Origin: Candidatus Dojkabacteria bacterium
Lineage (GTDB): Bacteria > Patescibacteriota > Dojkabacteria > J137
Length of the DNA stretch: 7,803 nt
Direction: 5' to 3'
NCBI GenBank assembly: GCA_020429545.1
Contig: JAGQLF010000037.1
Location: 1-7,803, forward strand
Under the pieces are notes generated by a model, which saw only the letters and a program-made list of their open reading frames with translations, had not been told where the DNA came from and ran no database searches. A program made the translations under genes and the position numbers. This document shows, in pieces, positions 1-6,672 of this stretch (the stretch's first letter is position 1; every line of letters begins with the position of its first letter).

Positions 1-3000
1 CTTAACAAATTGTGAAAGCACAGTTACAGCTTTTTCAGAAGTGATATCTGTATATCTTGTAATTGTTTTTTTCTCTCCTGGTTGACCATAATAAATTATT
101 GTTTCAGCTGTATTTTCATCTTTCTCATTTATTAAATATTCTTTTAGCTTTTCTAGAATTGTTTTTTCTTTAACGTTAGTTATATCTAGTGTTATAGATT
201 TTGGTGGCATAATTGTTGCTGCAGGTTCTATTGAATCAATAATAATTGATCTTTCATCGTCTCTAATATTAACTGTTCCTTGAATTAAAAAAGGTCTTCC
301 TTCGGAAATTAAACCAAGCTTATTTAGAGAATCATATGCTTTAGGAAAGACAACTGCTGAACAAGTCCCAGTTAAATCCTCAATAGTCAGTAGAGCCATA
401 GGCTCTTGTTTAGCTTTAGTTCTTACAATTTTGATATTTGAGAACATTCCAATTAGTTTTACAGATTCTCTATTTTTTGTATTATGAACATCACCTGCAT
501 TAATCATTGATTCCATTAACGGTGCCCAAGTAAACTTTTGTAATGGATGAGTAGAAACATAAATACCCATTAAATCTCTTTCCCACTCAAGCTTTTCTCT
601 ATCTGTTGCTAGTTCAGTAGCTGGAAATGGAGTTGCTTCAACACTAACTGTTCCATCATGCTCTGCACCCATACTAAATAACCCTGCTTGTCCAATTTCT
701 CTGGCATTTTGATCTTTAGATGCTTTCTCGAATACTTCATTTAAAATTAAAAGAAGTTGATTTCTATCTCCGAAATCCTCTAGAGCTCCTGCTTTAATTA
801 AACATTCTGCTGATCTTTTATTTATATTTTTTACACCAACTCTTTGTACAAAATCATCAAAGTGTTTATATTCTCCATTTTCTTCTCTTTCTTTAATTAT
901 TTTTTTACAAAGTTTTACGCCTACATTTTTTATTGCTCCAAGTCCAAACCTTATTCCAGCATCTCCTTCTGGATAAAAATATACTGATGATTTATTTATA
1001 TTAGGTGGCAATACTTCATATCCAAGTCTTTTAGCTTCTTGCACATCAATAACAATTCTATCTGTGCTTTCTAAATCAGCATGCATTAGAGCGGTTACAA
1101 ACTCTAATGGATAATTTCCTTTTAGATATGCACACCAGTATGCAACGGCTGCATAACTTGCAGCATGAGCTTTATTAAAACCATAAGAAGCAAAAGGTTC
1201 CAACTGTTTCCAAATTTCTGAGGCAATAGATTCTGAGTACTGATCGTAATTTTCAATGAAATATTTTTTAAAATCAACTTCTTTTGCTTTAAGAATGTCT
1301 AGTTGTTTTTTCTTTAGAGCATTTCTAATTACATCTCCTTCTCCAAGAGTAAATCCACCTAAAGTCATGCAAATTTGTAAAAGCTGTTCTTGATAAACAG
1401 GAAAACCTAGTGTTGCTTTTAACATTGGCTCAAGCTCTGGAATTAAATAATCAGCATTCTTTTTTCCATTTTTAATCTTAATATAATCTGGAATGTATGC
1501 CATTGGACCAGGTCTGTATGCTGCTGCCATAAAACAAATATCGCCCATAGTTGTAGGTTGTAGCTCTATTAAGTACTTTTGCATAGGTGGAGACTCAAAT
1601 TGAAACACTCCAATAGTCTCTCCATTTCTAAAAACATCAAAAGCTTTCTGATCATATTCCTCGGGCGGTTCATCTGGATTTACATTAATCTTACCTAAAT
1701 CAATTTTAATTCCATGTCTTTGTTCTACATACAAAATACAATCTTTTAAGATTGTTAGTGTTCTTAGTCCTAAGAAATCGAACTTCATAAAATCCAGCTT
1801 ATCTATCCATGTGCCATCCATTTGTGTAACTATAAGTTTTGGATCTTTTTGATCACGTTGATATGCCATATATTCATCAACTGGCCCTGGGGTAATTAAA
1901 TAACCTGCTGCGTGCACTCCTGTGTGTCTATTTAGCCCTTCTATGTTTTTTACAATTTCCCCAAGCTGTTGTAACTTAGGATCTGCATCAACCATTGCTT
2001 TAAACTCTGGATCTTCTCCCATCATCTTTTCAAAAGTATATGGTTTACCAAACAACACAATAACTTTTTTAGATAGTGCATCTGCAATTGATAAATCTAT
2101 ACCCATTACTCTTGCAACATCACGTATGGCTGCTTTAGTAGCTAACTTTCCAAACGTAATAATTCCAGCTACTGCTTCTTCTCCGTATTTTTCACGAGCA
2201 TAATCAATTAATTCTTCTCGCCTATCGTCTTGAATATCCATATCAATATCAGGAGGTGATGCTCTTTCTAAGTTTAGAAACCTTTCAAATACTAACCCCC
2301 ATTTAAGAGGATCAACATTTGTGATTCCCAGACAATATGAAACTAAGCTTCCTGCTGCAGAACCTCTAACACCAACAACAATTTCAGCTTTTCTAGCAAA
2401 CTGCATTAAATCACCTACAACCAAGAAATAGTCGTTATAACCCATTTTGGCGATAACCATTAGTTCATAGTCTAGTTGTTTATCGATTTCTTGCGGAATA
2501 TGTTTTTTATAGTCTTCTACAGATGGATTATCCAATTTCATATCTTTACCGTATTTTTGGAATGCTCCTTCAAATACTTGTCTTCTTAATTCTTGTTCTG
2601 CTGTACTGTCTTTTGGTACATTCCAGTAATGAGGTTGAACCCTATCTGGCTTTAAGCTTATCTTTTCAATTTTTTCGTTAATCTTTAAAGTTTCTTCCAA
2701 AACCTCTGGAATATCTGAAAAGTCTTTCTTTAGTTCTTCTGGTGTTTTAATGTAAGTCTCAACGTAGCCATTCATAGCTGTTGGATCATCAATTGTTTTA
2801 CCATCTCTTATACAGAACAAGACTTTTTGAGTGTCTTTGTCAGTGGCGTCTAGAAAATGTGCATCGGTTGTTGCTACAATAGGAATTTTAAATTGTTTTG
2901 AATAATCATAAAGTTTTTGATTAACTTTAACTTGTTGCTTTAGTGTTTCTAGCTGATCTTGCTGCTCACTTATTGGAAGTGTTTTAATCAGTTTTTGATC

Positions 3001-3555
3001 AATTTCATCCTCACATCTAATTCCATTCCTTTGAATCTCTAAATAAAAGTCATCTTTATACAATCCATGTAACTGCTTTAGCCACCACTCGGCTTTTTTA
3101 TATTCGCCTCTAACTATATGTCTGGATAGTGGACCAGCTAAGCATGCTGAAGTACAGATTAATCCCTCTGAGTGTTTTTTTAGTAACTCTAAATCAACTC
3201 TTGGTTTATAGTACATTCCATCAAGATGAGATTTAGTGACTAGCTTTATTAAATTCTTATAACCAATATCGTTTTTTGCAATTAACAAAAGATGATAATA
3301 ACGTATTCCATCTACTTCAGCTCTTAAACCCATTTCTTTAGGCGCTAAATACATTTCGCAGCCAATAATTGGTTTGATGTCAAAATCTTTAGACATTTTC
3401 CAAAACTCAGGAGCTCCATATAAAACTCCATGATCTGTTATTGCAACGGCATCCATTCCGCTTTCCTTTACTTTTGTAAAAAGTTTGTCTGTACGATTCA
3501 TACCATCCAGTAGTGAATACTGCGTATGAACATGTAAGTGCACAAAGTCTGCCAT
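1..3555 (-). CDS. dnaE: DNA polymerase III alpha subunit (replicative polymerase), 3' end cut by window edge
   Basis: Template-directed DNA synthesis at the replication fork. The frame is open for 1185 codons from ATG at 3555 to the left edge without a stop; an in-frame TAG at 3559-3561 fixes the start. Order of domains: PHP (about 1-270); palm/thumb with Gly-Ser motif RGSAAGS and motif PDIDMD (D438 and D440 match the catalytic pair); third catalytic Asp D593 in KFDFLGLRTLT; fingers with YQEQLLQI and FNKAHAASYA; helix-hairpin-helix near 910-930; clamp-binding motif QAGLF at 956-960; OB fold about 1030-1105; short C-terminal domain. All nine usual PHP metal ligands seem present: H8, H10, D17, H42, E67, H88, C138, D231, H233. 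Known family members with this set have PHP 3'-5' exonuclease proofreading. The E. coli enzyme has 1160 residues and the tail here resembles the usual end, so probably only a few residues are missing. No Shine-Dalgarno is seen. Confidence 0.97.
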   Translation of the reverse strand, partial: MADFVHLHVHTQYSLLDGMNRTDKLFTKVKESGMDAVAITDHGVLYGAPEFWKMSKDFDIKPIIGCEMYLAPKEMGLRAEVDGIRYYHLLLIAKNDIGYKNLIKLVTKSHLDGMYYKPRVDLELLKKHSEGLICTSACLAGPLSRHIVRGEYKKAEWWLKQLHGLYKDDFYLEIQRNGIRCEDEIDQKLIKTLPISEQQDQLETLKQQVKVNQKLYDYSKQFKIPIVATTDAHFLDATDKDTQKVLFCIRDGKTIDDPTAMNGYVETYIKTPEELKKDFSDIPEVLEETLKINEKIEKISLKPDRVQPHYWNVPKDSTAEQELRRQVFEGAFQKYGKDMKLDNPSVEDYKKHIPQEIDKQLDYELMVIAKMGYNDYFLVVGDLMQFARKAEIVVGVRGSAAGSLVSYCLGITNVDPLKWGLVFERFLNLERASPPDIDMDIQDDRREELIDYAREKYGEEAVAGIITFGKLATKAAIRDVARVMGIDLSIADALSKKVIVLFGKPYTFEKMMGEDPEFKAMVDADPKLQQLGEIVKNIEGLNRHTGVHAAGYLITPGPVDEYMAYQRDQKDPKLIVTQMDGTWIDKLDFMKFDFLGLRTLTILKDCILYVEQRHGIKIDLGKINVNPDEPPEEYDQKAFDVFRNGETIGVFQFESPPMQKYLIELQPTTMGDICFMAAAYRPGPMAYIPDYIKIKNGKKNADYLIPELEPMLKATLGFPVYQEQLLQICMTLGGFTLGEGDVIRNALKKKQLDILKAKEVDFKKYFIENYDQYSESIASEIWKQLEPFASYGFNKAHAASYAAVAYWCAYLKGNYPLEFVTALMHADLESTDRIVIDVQEAKRLGYEVLPPNINKSSVYFYPEGDAGIRFGLGAIKNVGVKLCKKIIKEREENGEYKHFDDFVQRVGVKNINKRSAECLIKAGALEDFGDRNQLLLILNEVFEKASKDQNAREIGQAGLFSMGAEHDGTVSVEATPFPATELATDREKLEWERDLMGIYVSTHPLQKFTWAPLMESMINAGDVHNTKNRESVKLIGMFSNIKIVRTKAKQEPMALLTIEDLTGTCSAVVFPKAYDSLNKLGLISEGRPFLIQGTVNIRDDERSIIIDSIEPAATIMPPKSITLDITNVKEKTILEKLKEYLINEKDENTAETIIYYGQPGEKKTITRYTDITSEKAVTVLSQFVK

Positions 3556-3589
3556 AATCTATTGAAATCTTTTGAAGTAGATTTTTTCA

Positions 3590-3618
3590 TTTTTACATAA
3601 ACTTACATATAGAGACAA
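3590..3618 (-). promoter_or_regulatory. Tentative dnaE promoter
   Basis: Read on the minus strand there is TTGTCT (3618-3613), a 17-base spacer and TAAAAA (3595-3590), preceded by TATG. This matches sigma70 consensus at four of six bases in each box. Transcription would begin near 3583, about 28 bases before the dnaE ATG, leaving the hairpin island upstream of the promoter. In such AT-rich sequence a match of this quality can occur by chance. Confidence 0.3.
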
Positions 3619-3643
3619 GGTGAAAATTAGTAGAGTTATTATT

Positions 3644-3659
3644 CCTCCCTCGAGGGAGG
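3644..3659. repeat. Hairpin 1: perfect 16-bp palindrome
   Basis: CCTCCCTCGAGGGAGG equals its own reverse complement. With no loop it is more likely a duplex protein-binding site or the outer arm of the island than a stable RNA hairpin. Its left arm can also pair with AGGGGAG at 3765-3771. Confidence 0.9.
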
Positions 3660-3694
3660 TGGTATGAAGTGAACAATAGCGAAACTTCATACCA
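3660..3694. repeat. Hairpin 2: 11-bp stem, 13-nt loop
   Basis: TGGTATGAAGT (3660-3670) and ACTTCATACCA (3684-3694) pair perfectly around a 13-base AT-rich loop. It directly abuts hairpin 1. The inner stem core TGAAGT/ACTTCA resembles that of hairpin 4. Confidence 0.9.
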
Positions 3695-3696
3695 GA

Positions 3697-3709
3697 GGGT
3701 GCAACACCC
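3697..3709. repeat. Hairpin 3: 5-bp stem, 3-nt loop
   Basis: GGGTG (3697-3701), loop CAA, CACCC (3705-3709). The stem lengthens to GAG/CTC at its base if C3710 is bulged. Short but all-GC except one pair, and its place between larger hairpins makes chance less likely. Confidence 0.65.
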
Positions 3710-3713
3710 CTCC

Positions 3714-3735
3714 CCCTGAAGCATAAGCTTCAGGG
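3714..3735. repeat. Hairpin 4: 9-bp stem, ATAA tetraloop
   Basis: CCCTGAAGC (3714-3722), loop ATAA, GCTTCAGGG (3727-3735). The stem is perfect. It is followed by GTACTCC and not a T-run, so it lacks the U-tract of an intrinsic terminator on the plus strand. Confidence 0.9.
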
Positions 3736-3737
3736 TA

Positions 3738-3771
3738 CTCCCCTCACCTGCCTGCTGCAGGTCCAGGGGAG
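3738..3771. repeat. Hairpin 5: two-part stem with internal loop
   Basis: The outer stem is CTCCCCT (3738-3744) with AGGGGAG (3765-3771). The inner stem is ACCTGC (3746-3751) with GCAGGT (3757-3762), around loop CTGCT. One unpaired base lies on the left side and two on the right. It ends 43 bases before the ATG of the plus-strand gene. Confidence 0.85.
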
Positions 3772-3814
3772 AATAGTTGTAGCATCAACCTTCACTTTTC
3801 GGTAAACTAGAAAT

Positions 3815-5074
3815 ATGGAACGGAAATACACAGAATCAGACATACTTTTAAAAAATGCTGAAAGTTTGGGTATAGATTTAATTGCCTTTTATGATGAAGT
3901 TGGAAGGTTAATTGCAGAAAAATTAGTTTCAACTTTTGGTAAAAATAAAAGCTACGGAATTATCTGTGGAAAAGGGGGAAATGCAGCTGATGGGTTAGCT
4001 ACGGCTTTTCATCTAGCATGTATGGATGTAAGCAGTGTAACTGTATTTTTAGCTACAAGAAAAAATCAATTTGATTCTACTTTTGCAGAAGATGTTTTTT
4101 ATGATGTTGAAAAAAAAGCAAAAGAATCAAAAAATCTAACAATTAAGAATGATTGTTTTGCAAATGATATTCAAGACCAAGATATTATGGTAGAAGCATT
4201 AGTTGGGACAGGTTTTGAAGGAGAAGTTTTACATAAAAGATTTAAAGATATTATAAAAAGAGTTTCTCATTTTAAAGCTCCTTTGATTGCAATTGATGTA
4301 TCTGTCCCTAATTATAATCCAACAAAAACATATTCACTTTTTTATCCAAAAGCAAAAAATGCTTTTGTTATTGACTTAAAACTTCCTAAAGAGCTAGACA
4401 TGTATTGTGGTCCAGGAGAGAGAGAAGCTTTATGGGTGCCAAATAAAACTACACACAAATCCAAAAATGGAAATCTTTTATACTTCTCTCAAGACGATAA
4501 AAATAATGATTGTGTAATAAGTGCATCTAAAGACTACACAACAAATCTGTCGATATTCACATTTGAGCACATTAACGACAATGTAACCACTAAAAAGAGA
4601 ATTACATCTGCAGAGATTGCCAGTTTTGTAGATGAAGCTGATACAATTTTTTTAGGAGATATTGATAACGAATTGATTCAATACGCAACAGTAAAACATA
4701 TTATGCAGCAGTTCCATGGAAAGACTTGGGTCATTACAGGGGAATCAGTTTCTTTAATAGATTTAATGCTTTTAGAATTTGTCGAAAATATTGTATTTGT
4801 TTTAAGCCTAGAGCAGTTAGGAATTTTATTTAGAGAATCTAATCCAAAGCTTGCAACCTTTGAAGGAAAGGTTAAAAGATTTTGCATACAAAATAAAGTA
4901 AATATGGTTTTGGTCGGAAATGCTGTAACTATGTACAATGTTCATGGAGAAATGAAACGAGTCCCACTTACTGCTAAAGATCCAGCAAAAGCTACTTTTG
5001 ATATGGCAAGTTATATTGCAGCATTTTCAACAAAGAATGATCTGTGGCTAAGTATGCGAGCTGTGATGGGTTAA
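3815..5074 (+). CDS. Bifunctional NAD(P)H-hydrate repair-like protein (epimerase domain plus decayed dehydratase domain)
   Basis: The 419-residue protein has the layout of Nnr proteins, which repair hydrated NADH/NADPH: an epimerase (YjeF_N) half, then an ADP/ATP-dependent dehydratase half. In the first half GKGGNAADGL (52-61) stands where the family has GPGNNGGDGL, ALVGTGFEGEV (128-138) matches ALLGTGLKGEV, and D161 in LIAIDVSVP matches the catalytic Asp. The second half begins at the typical HKxxxG (214-219). It keeps a ribokinase-like order: ADTIFLGD, WVITGES, VLVGNAVTMY, and D396 in TFDMASYIAAF where active enzymes have GTGDVLAGIIAA. The glycines of that anion hole and the usual PGxG and TPH motifs are lost, so dehydratase activity is doubtful. 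An in-frame TAA at 3803 fixes the start. No Shine-Dalgarno is present; a TAAACT box at 3803-3808 would give a near-leaderless transcript, but no good -35 box fits. It converges on the DHH gene, with overlapping stop codons. Confidence 0.75.
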   Translation: MERKYTESDILLKNAESLGIDLIAFYDEVGRLIAEKLVSTFGKNKSYGIICGKGGNAADGLATAFHLACMDVSSVTVFLATRKNQFDSTFAEDVFYDVEKKAKESKNLTIKNDCFANDIQDQDIMVEALVGTGFEGEVLHKRFKDIIKRVSHFKAPLIAIDVSVPNYNPTKTYSLFYPKAKNAFVIDLKLPKELDMYCGPGEREALWVPNKTTHKSKNGNLLYFSQDDKNNDCVISASKDYTTNLSIFTFEHINDNVTTKKRITSAEIASFVDEADTIFLGDIDNELIQYATVKHIMQQFHGKTWVITGESVSLIDLMLLEFVENIVFVLSLEQLGILFRESNPKLATFEGKVKRFCIQNKVNMVLVGNAVTMYNVHGEMKRVPLTAKDPAKATFDMASYIAAFSTKNDLWLSMRAVMG

Positions 5075-6117
5075 ATTGATTTATCAATAGCAGCAATAAT
5101 TTTTTCTTTCACATCATGTATATCAGTAGATTTAAATAATCCACCACCTGCACCAAAGTGGCCACCAGCTTGTTTAGCACCTGCATCACAGAAAATGTCT
5201 TTTATAGAAAGATTCTGTCCAAAGTTTCTAGTTCTCCAACCGGCCACAATTTCAGAACTATTTTTATATTCCATCATAATCCCATAAGTATAACCTTCTG
5301 TGATTCTCATAAAAACTTCTTGATAGTATTTTTGTAGGCTTCCATAATTCCATTTATCTCCAAATAGTTTACTTAGCTCTTTATCTTTTTTTTCATCAAT
5401 TATTAAGAAAGTAGTTTTAATATTTGGATAAAATTCAGTATTGTTAATTGCCCATGCTAAAAATTTCATGCTTGCTTCATCTACTATAATATTCATAACT
5501 TCATTATGTCTTGCACCTTGCTTTAATAGCTCTTCTGCGTAAAGGTACATTCCCTCGTAAGGTTCGTTTCTGAAATATCTAGCGTCATCAATCAGTCCAT
5601 AATATAGAAGTGTAGCAATATCCTCCGTTAAATTTTCTGTAGAAGGTTTTATAAAATAATCATCAATTATTCTTCCTGTGCAGACATCATCAAGCCTCAA
5701 AGCGTTGTGTCTTAAATCTTTATGAATTGTATCTTCTAAATGATGATCAATAAGAACAAATGGTCCAAAACCAGTCTCAGACAATACATCTTCGTATTTC
5801 TCTGTTAAAAGCATATCCCATGCCGAAGAATCTACCAAGATTATTAGATCGTATTCTTTCCAATTTATCTCAGATATAGTTTTGAATTTGACTTGTTTTA
5901 TTAAAGGATAATCCTTAAATTTCTCTGAAATTGAATGAAAGATAACTACCTCAGCACTTTGTTTAAAATGTTTTTCTATCCACCAACTCATTGTGATTCC
6001 AGAACTAAGGGAGTCTGGATCTACAGGTCTAGAACATACAACCAAAATGTTGACTGCATCTCTAATGCGATTGGTTATGTGTTGAGCTATGTCGTAAGTG
6101 GAGTAGTTCTTTATCAT
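5071..6117 (-). CDS. DHH/DHHA1 family phosphoesterase (NrnA-like oligoribonuclease / pAp or cyclic-dinucleotide hydrolase type)
   Basis: This 348-residue protein is slightly longer than NrnA-type enzymes, which use Mn2+ to cleave short RNA oligonucleotides, pAp or pApA. Motif I is RPVDPDSLSSG with D33 and D35; S29 sits where the family usually has a metal-binding His. Motif II is LVDSS (D96), motif III is DHH at 124-126, and motif IV is GLIDDARYF with D178. The C-terminal DHHA1 substrate-binding domain ends with GGHFGAGGG (318-326), close to the family GGGHxxAAG. No TM segment, CBS or GGDEF domain is seen, so it is probably cytosolic. It is the last gene of the operon from 7286, starting 12 bases after the previous stop. 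That stop, TAA at 6130-6132, lies in the same frame and limits the start to ATG 6117. The substrate cannot be told from sequence. The missing His may alter metal use, although RecJ-type motif I also lacks it. Confidence 0.85.
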   Translation of the reverse strand: MIKNYSTYDIAQHITNRIRDAVNILVVCSRPVDPDSLSSGITMSWWIEKHFKQSAEVVIFHSISEKFKDYPLIKQVKFKTISEINWKEYDLIILVDSSAWDMLLTEKYEDVLSETGFGPFVLIDHHLEDTIHKDLRHNALRLDDVCTGRIIDDYFIKPSTENLTEDIATLLYYGLIDDARYFRNEPYEGMYLYAEELLKQGARHNEVMNIIVDEASMKFLAWAINNTEFYPNIKTTFLIIDEKKDKELSKLFGDKWNYGSLQKYYQEVFMRITEGYTYGIMMEYKNSSEIVAGWRTRNFGQNLSIKDIFCDAGAKQAGGHFGAGGGLFKSTDIHDVKEKIIAAIDKSI

Positions 6118-6129
6118 AAAATAAAGGAA

Positions 6130-6672
6130 TTATATTTGGATTATAACCGAATTTTGTAATACTTGATTCTCAATTATTACTCTAACTTCAATTTGATTAG
6201 TTCCAGGTTCTAAATACTCAAGAATACCACCTTGGTGATTGATATTTAAATTTCGTTCAACTTTTTCAATTTCAGTGTCATTCTTCTTTATTATCCATAA
6301 GACATCTGCATAAACATTGGTAGATTCGCCCCAAATTTTATTATTGATTCTAGGCACAATATTAAAATAGTATAGATTAGTACTTTCTTCGTACACTGTA
6401 TAGTTTATTTCTAACATAAAATTGCTTTTATCGGTTACAGAAATAGAAGTAGGTGTTCTATGATATTGATTAATATAAACACTTATTAAAGATGCAATGC
6501 TAAATAACAAAACTAAAGCAACACTTAATGTCTTTCCCATAAATCCGTATTTAGGCTTTTCCAGATAATTAATTCGTCTGCTTTGCTTAACCACAACAAA
6601 GGCTAATATAATTACCACAGAAATAGCCAAAACTAATCCTACGAGCATTGAGCTATTAAGAGATTCGTTCAT
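6130..6672 (-). CDS. Unrecognised membrane protein, two TM segments and a beta-rich extracytoplasmic domain
   Basis: I do not recognise this 180-residue protein. Two hydrophobic segments (about 9-29 and 47-66) flank a basic stretch (KQSRR, EKPKYGFMGK). By the positive-inside rule this puts the loop in the cytoplasm and both ends outside. Residues about 75-180 alternate polar and hydrophobic positions (for example FMLEINYTVYE, QIEVRVIIEN) and end with NQVLQNSVIIQI, as in an immunoglobulin-like beta sandwich. There are no cysteines or catalytic motifs. Its ATG overlaps the TAA of the upstream gene by one base (TAATG), which suggests translational coupling and perhaps a complex with that membrane protein. 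No Shine-Dalgarno is seen. A role at the cell surface or in anchoring is a guess from topology alone. Confidence 0.75.
   Translation of the reverse strand: MNESLNSSMLVGLVLAISVVIILAFVVVKQSRRINYLEKPKYGFMGKTLSVALVLLFSIASLISVYINQYHRTPTSISVTDKSNFMLEINYTVYEESTNLYYFNIVPRINNKIWGESTNVYADVLWIIKKNDTEIEKVERNLNINHQGGILEYLEPGTNQIEVRVIIENQVLQNSVIIQI

Larger units (their letters stand above)
3644..3771. repeat. GC-rich island of five contiguous hairpins between divergent genes
   Basis: A 128-bp block contains 74 G or C bases (58%) in otherwise strongly AT-rich DNA. It is almost wholly made of perfect inverted repeats separated by 0 to 4 bases: 3644-3659, 3660-3694, 3697-3709, 3714-3735 and 3738-3771. Its outer edges are imperfect inverted copies of each other: 3640-3652 against the reverse complement of 3763-3775, 10 of 13 bases identical. 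No reading frame of note lies inside and no stem is followed by a T-run, so these are not simple intrinsic terminators. Such packing is typical of REP/BIME or MITE-type non-autonomous repeats. A structured RNA or a protein-binding nucleoid site is also possible. The sequence shows the structure; its mobility or function is inference. Confidence 0.8.
3556..3814. other. Divergent intergenic region between dnaE and the Nnr-like gene
   Basis: This 259-bp gap is the longest non-coding stretch in the window. It has three parts. An AT-rich 88 bp (3556-3643) next to dnaE holds a tentative dnaE promoter. The hairpin island occupies 3644-3771. A 43-bp stretch (3772-3814) precedes the plus-strand ATG and holds TTGTAG at 3777-3782 and TAAACT at 3803-3808, at a non-ideal 20-base spacing. 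Neither side shows a Shine-Dalgarno sequence. Confidence 0.7.

Noticed and set aside
1922..2203. Plus-strand 93-codon open frame
   Set aside because: It lies antisense inside the palm-coding part of dnaE, whose protein sequence is well conserved there. It has no recognisable product.
3644..3771. Hairpin island as an intrinsic terminator
   Set aside because: No stem is followed by a T-run on either strand, and both neighbouring genes point away from it, so nothing needs terminating here.
3644..3771. Hairpin island as a CRISPR array
   Set aside because: The palindromes differ in sequence and are not evenly spaced direct repeats with spacers.
3556..3814. Replication origin next to dnaE
   Set aside because: I found no cluster of DnaA boxes (TTATCCACA-like), and dnaE does not usually mark the origin.
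4678..4938. Minus-strand 86-codon open frame
   Set aside because: It is antisense within the Nnr-like gene and shows no family features; it is a shadow frame.
5075..5088. Inverted repeat ATTGAT-TT-ATCAAT as a terminator for the convergent pair
   Set aside because: The stem is short and AT-only apart from one pair, has a two-base loop and lies inside the end of the DHH coding sequence; it would be unstable.
6117..6132. Stop-codon readthrough joining the two-TM protein to the DHH enzyme
   Set aside because: The two frames are in phase with only TAA and four codons between them. Predicted topology would then put the DHH enzyme outside the cell, and TAA is the least leaky stop.
5935..6159. Plus-strand 74-codon open frame
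   Set aside because: It is antisense to the N-terminal motif I region of the DHH gene and crosses the operon junction; it is a shadow frame.
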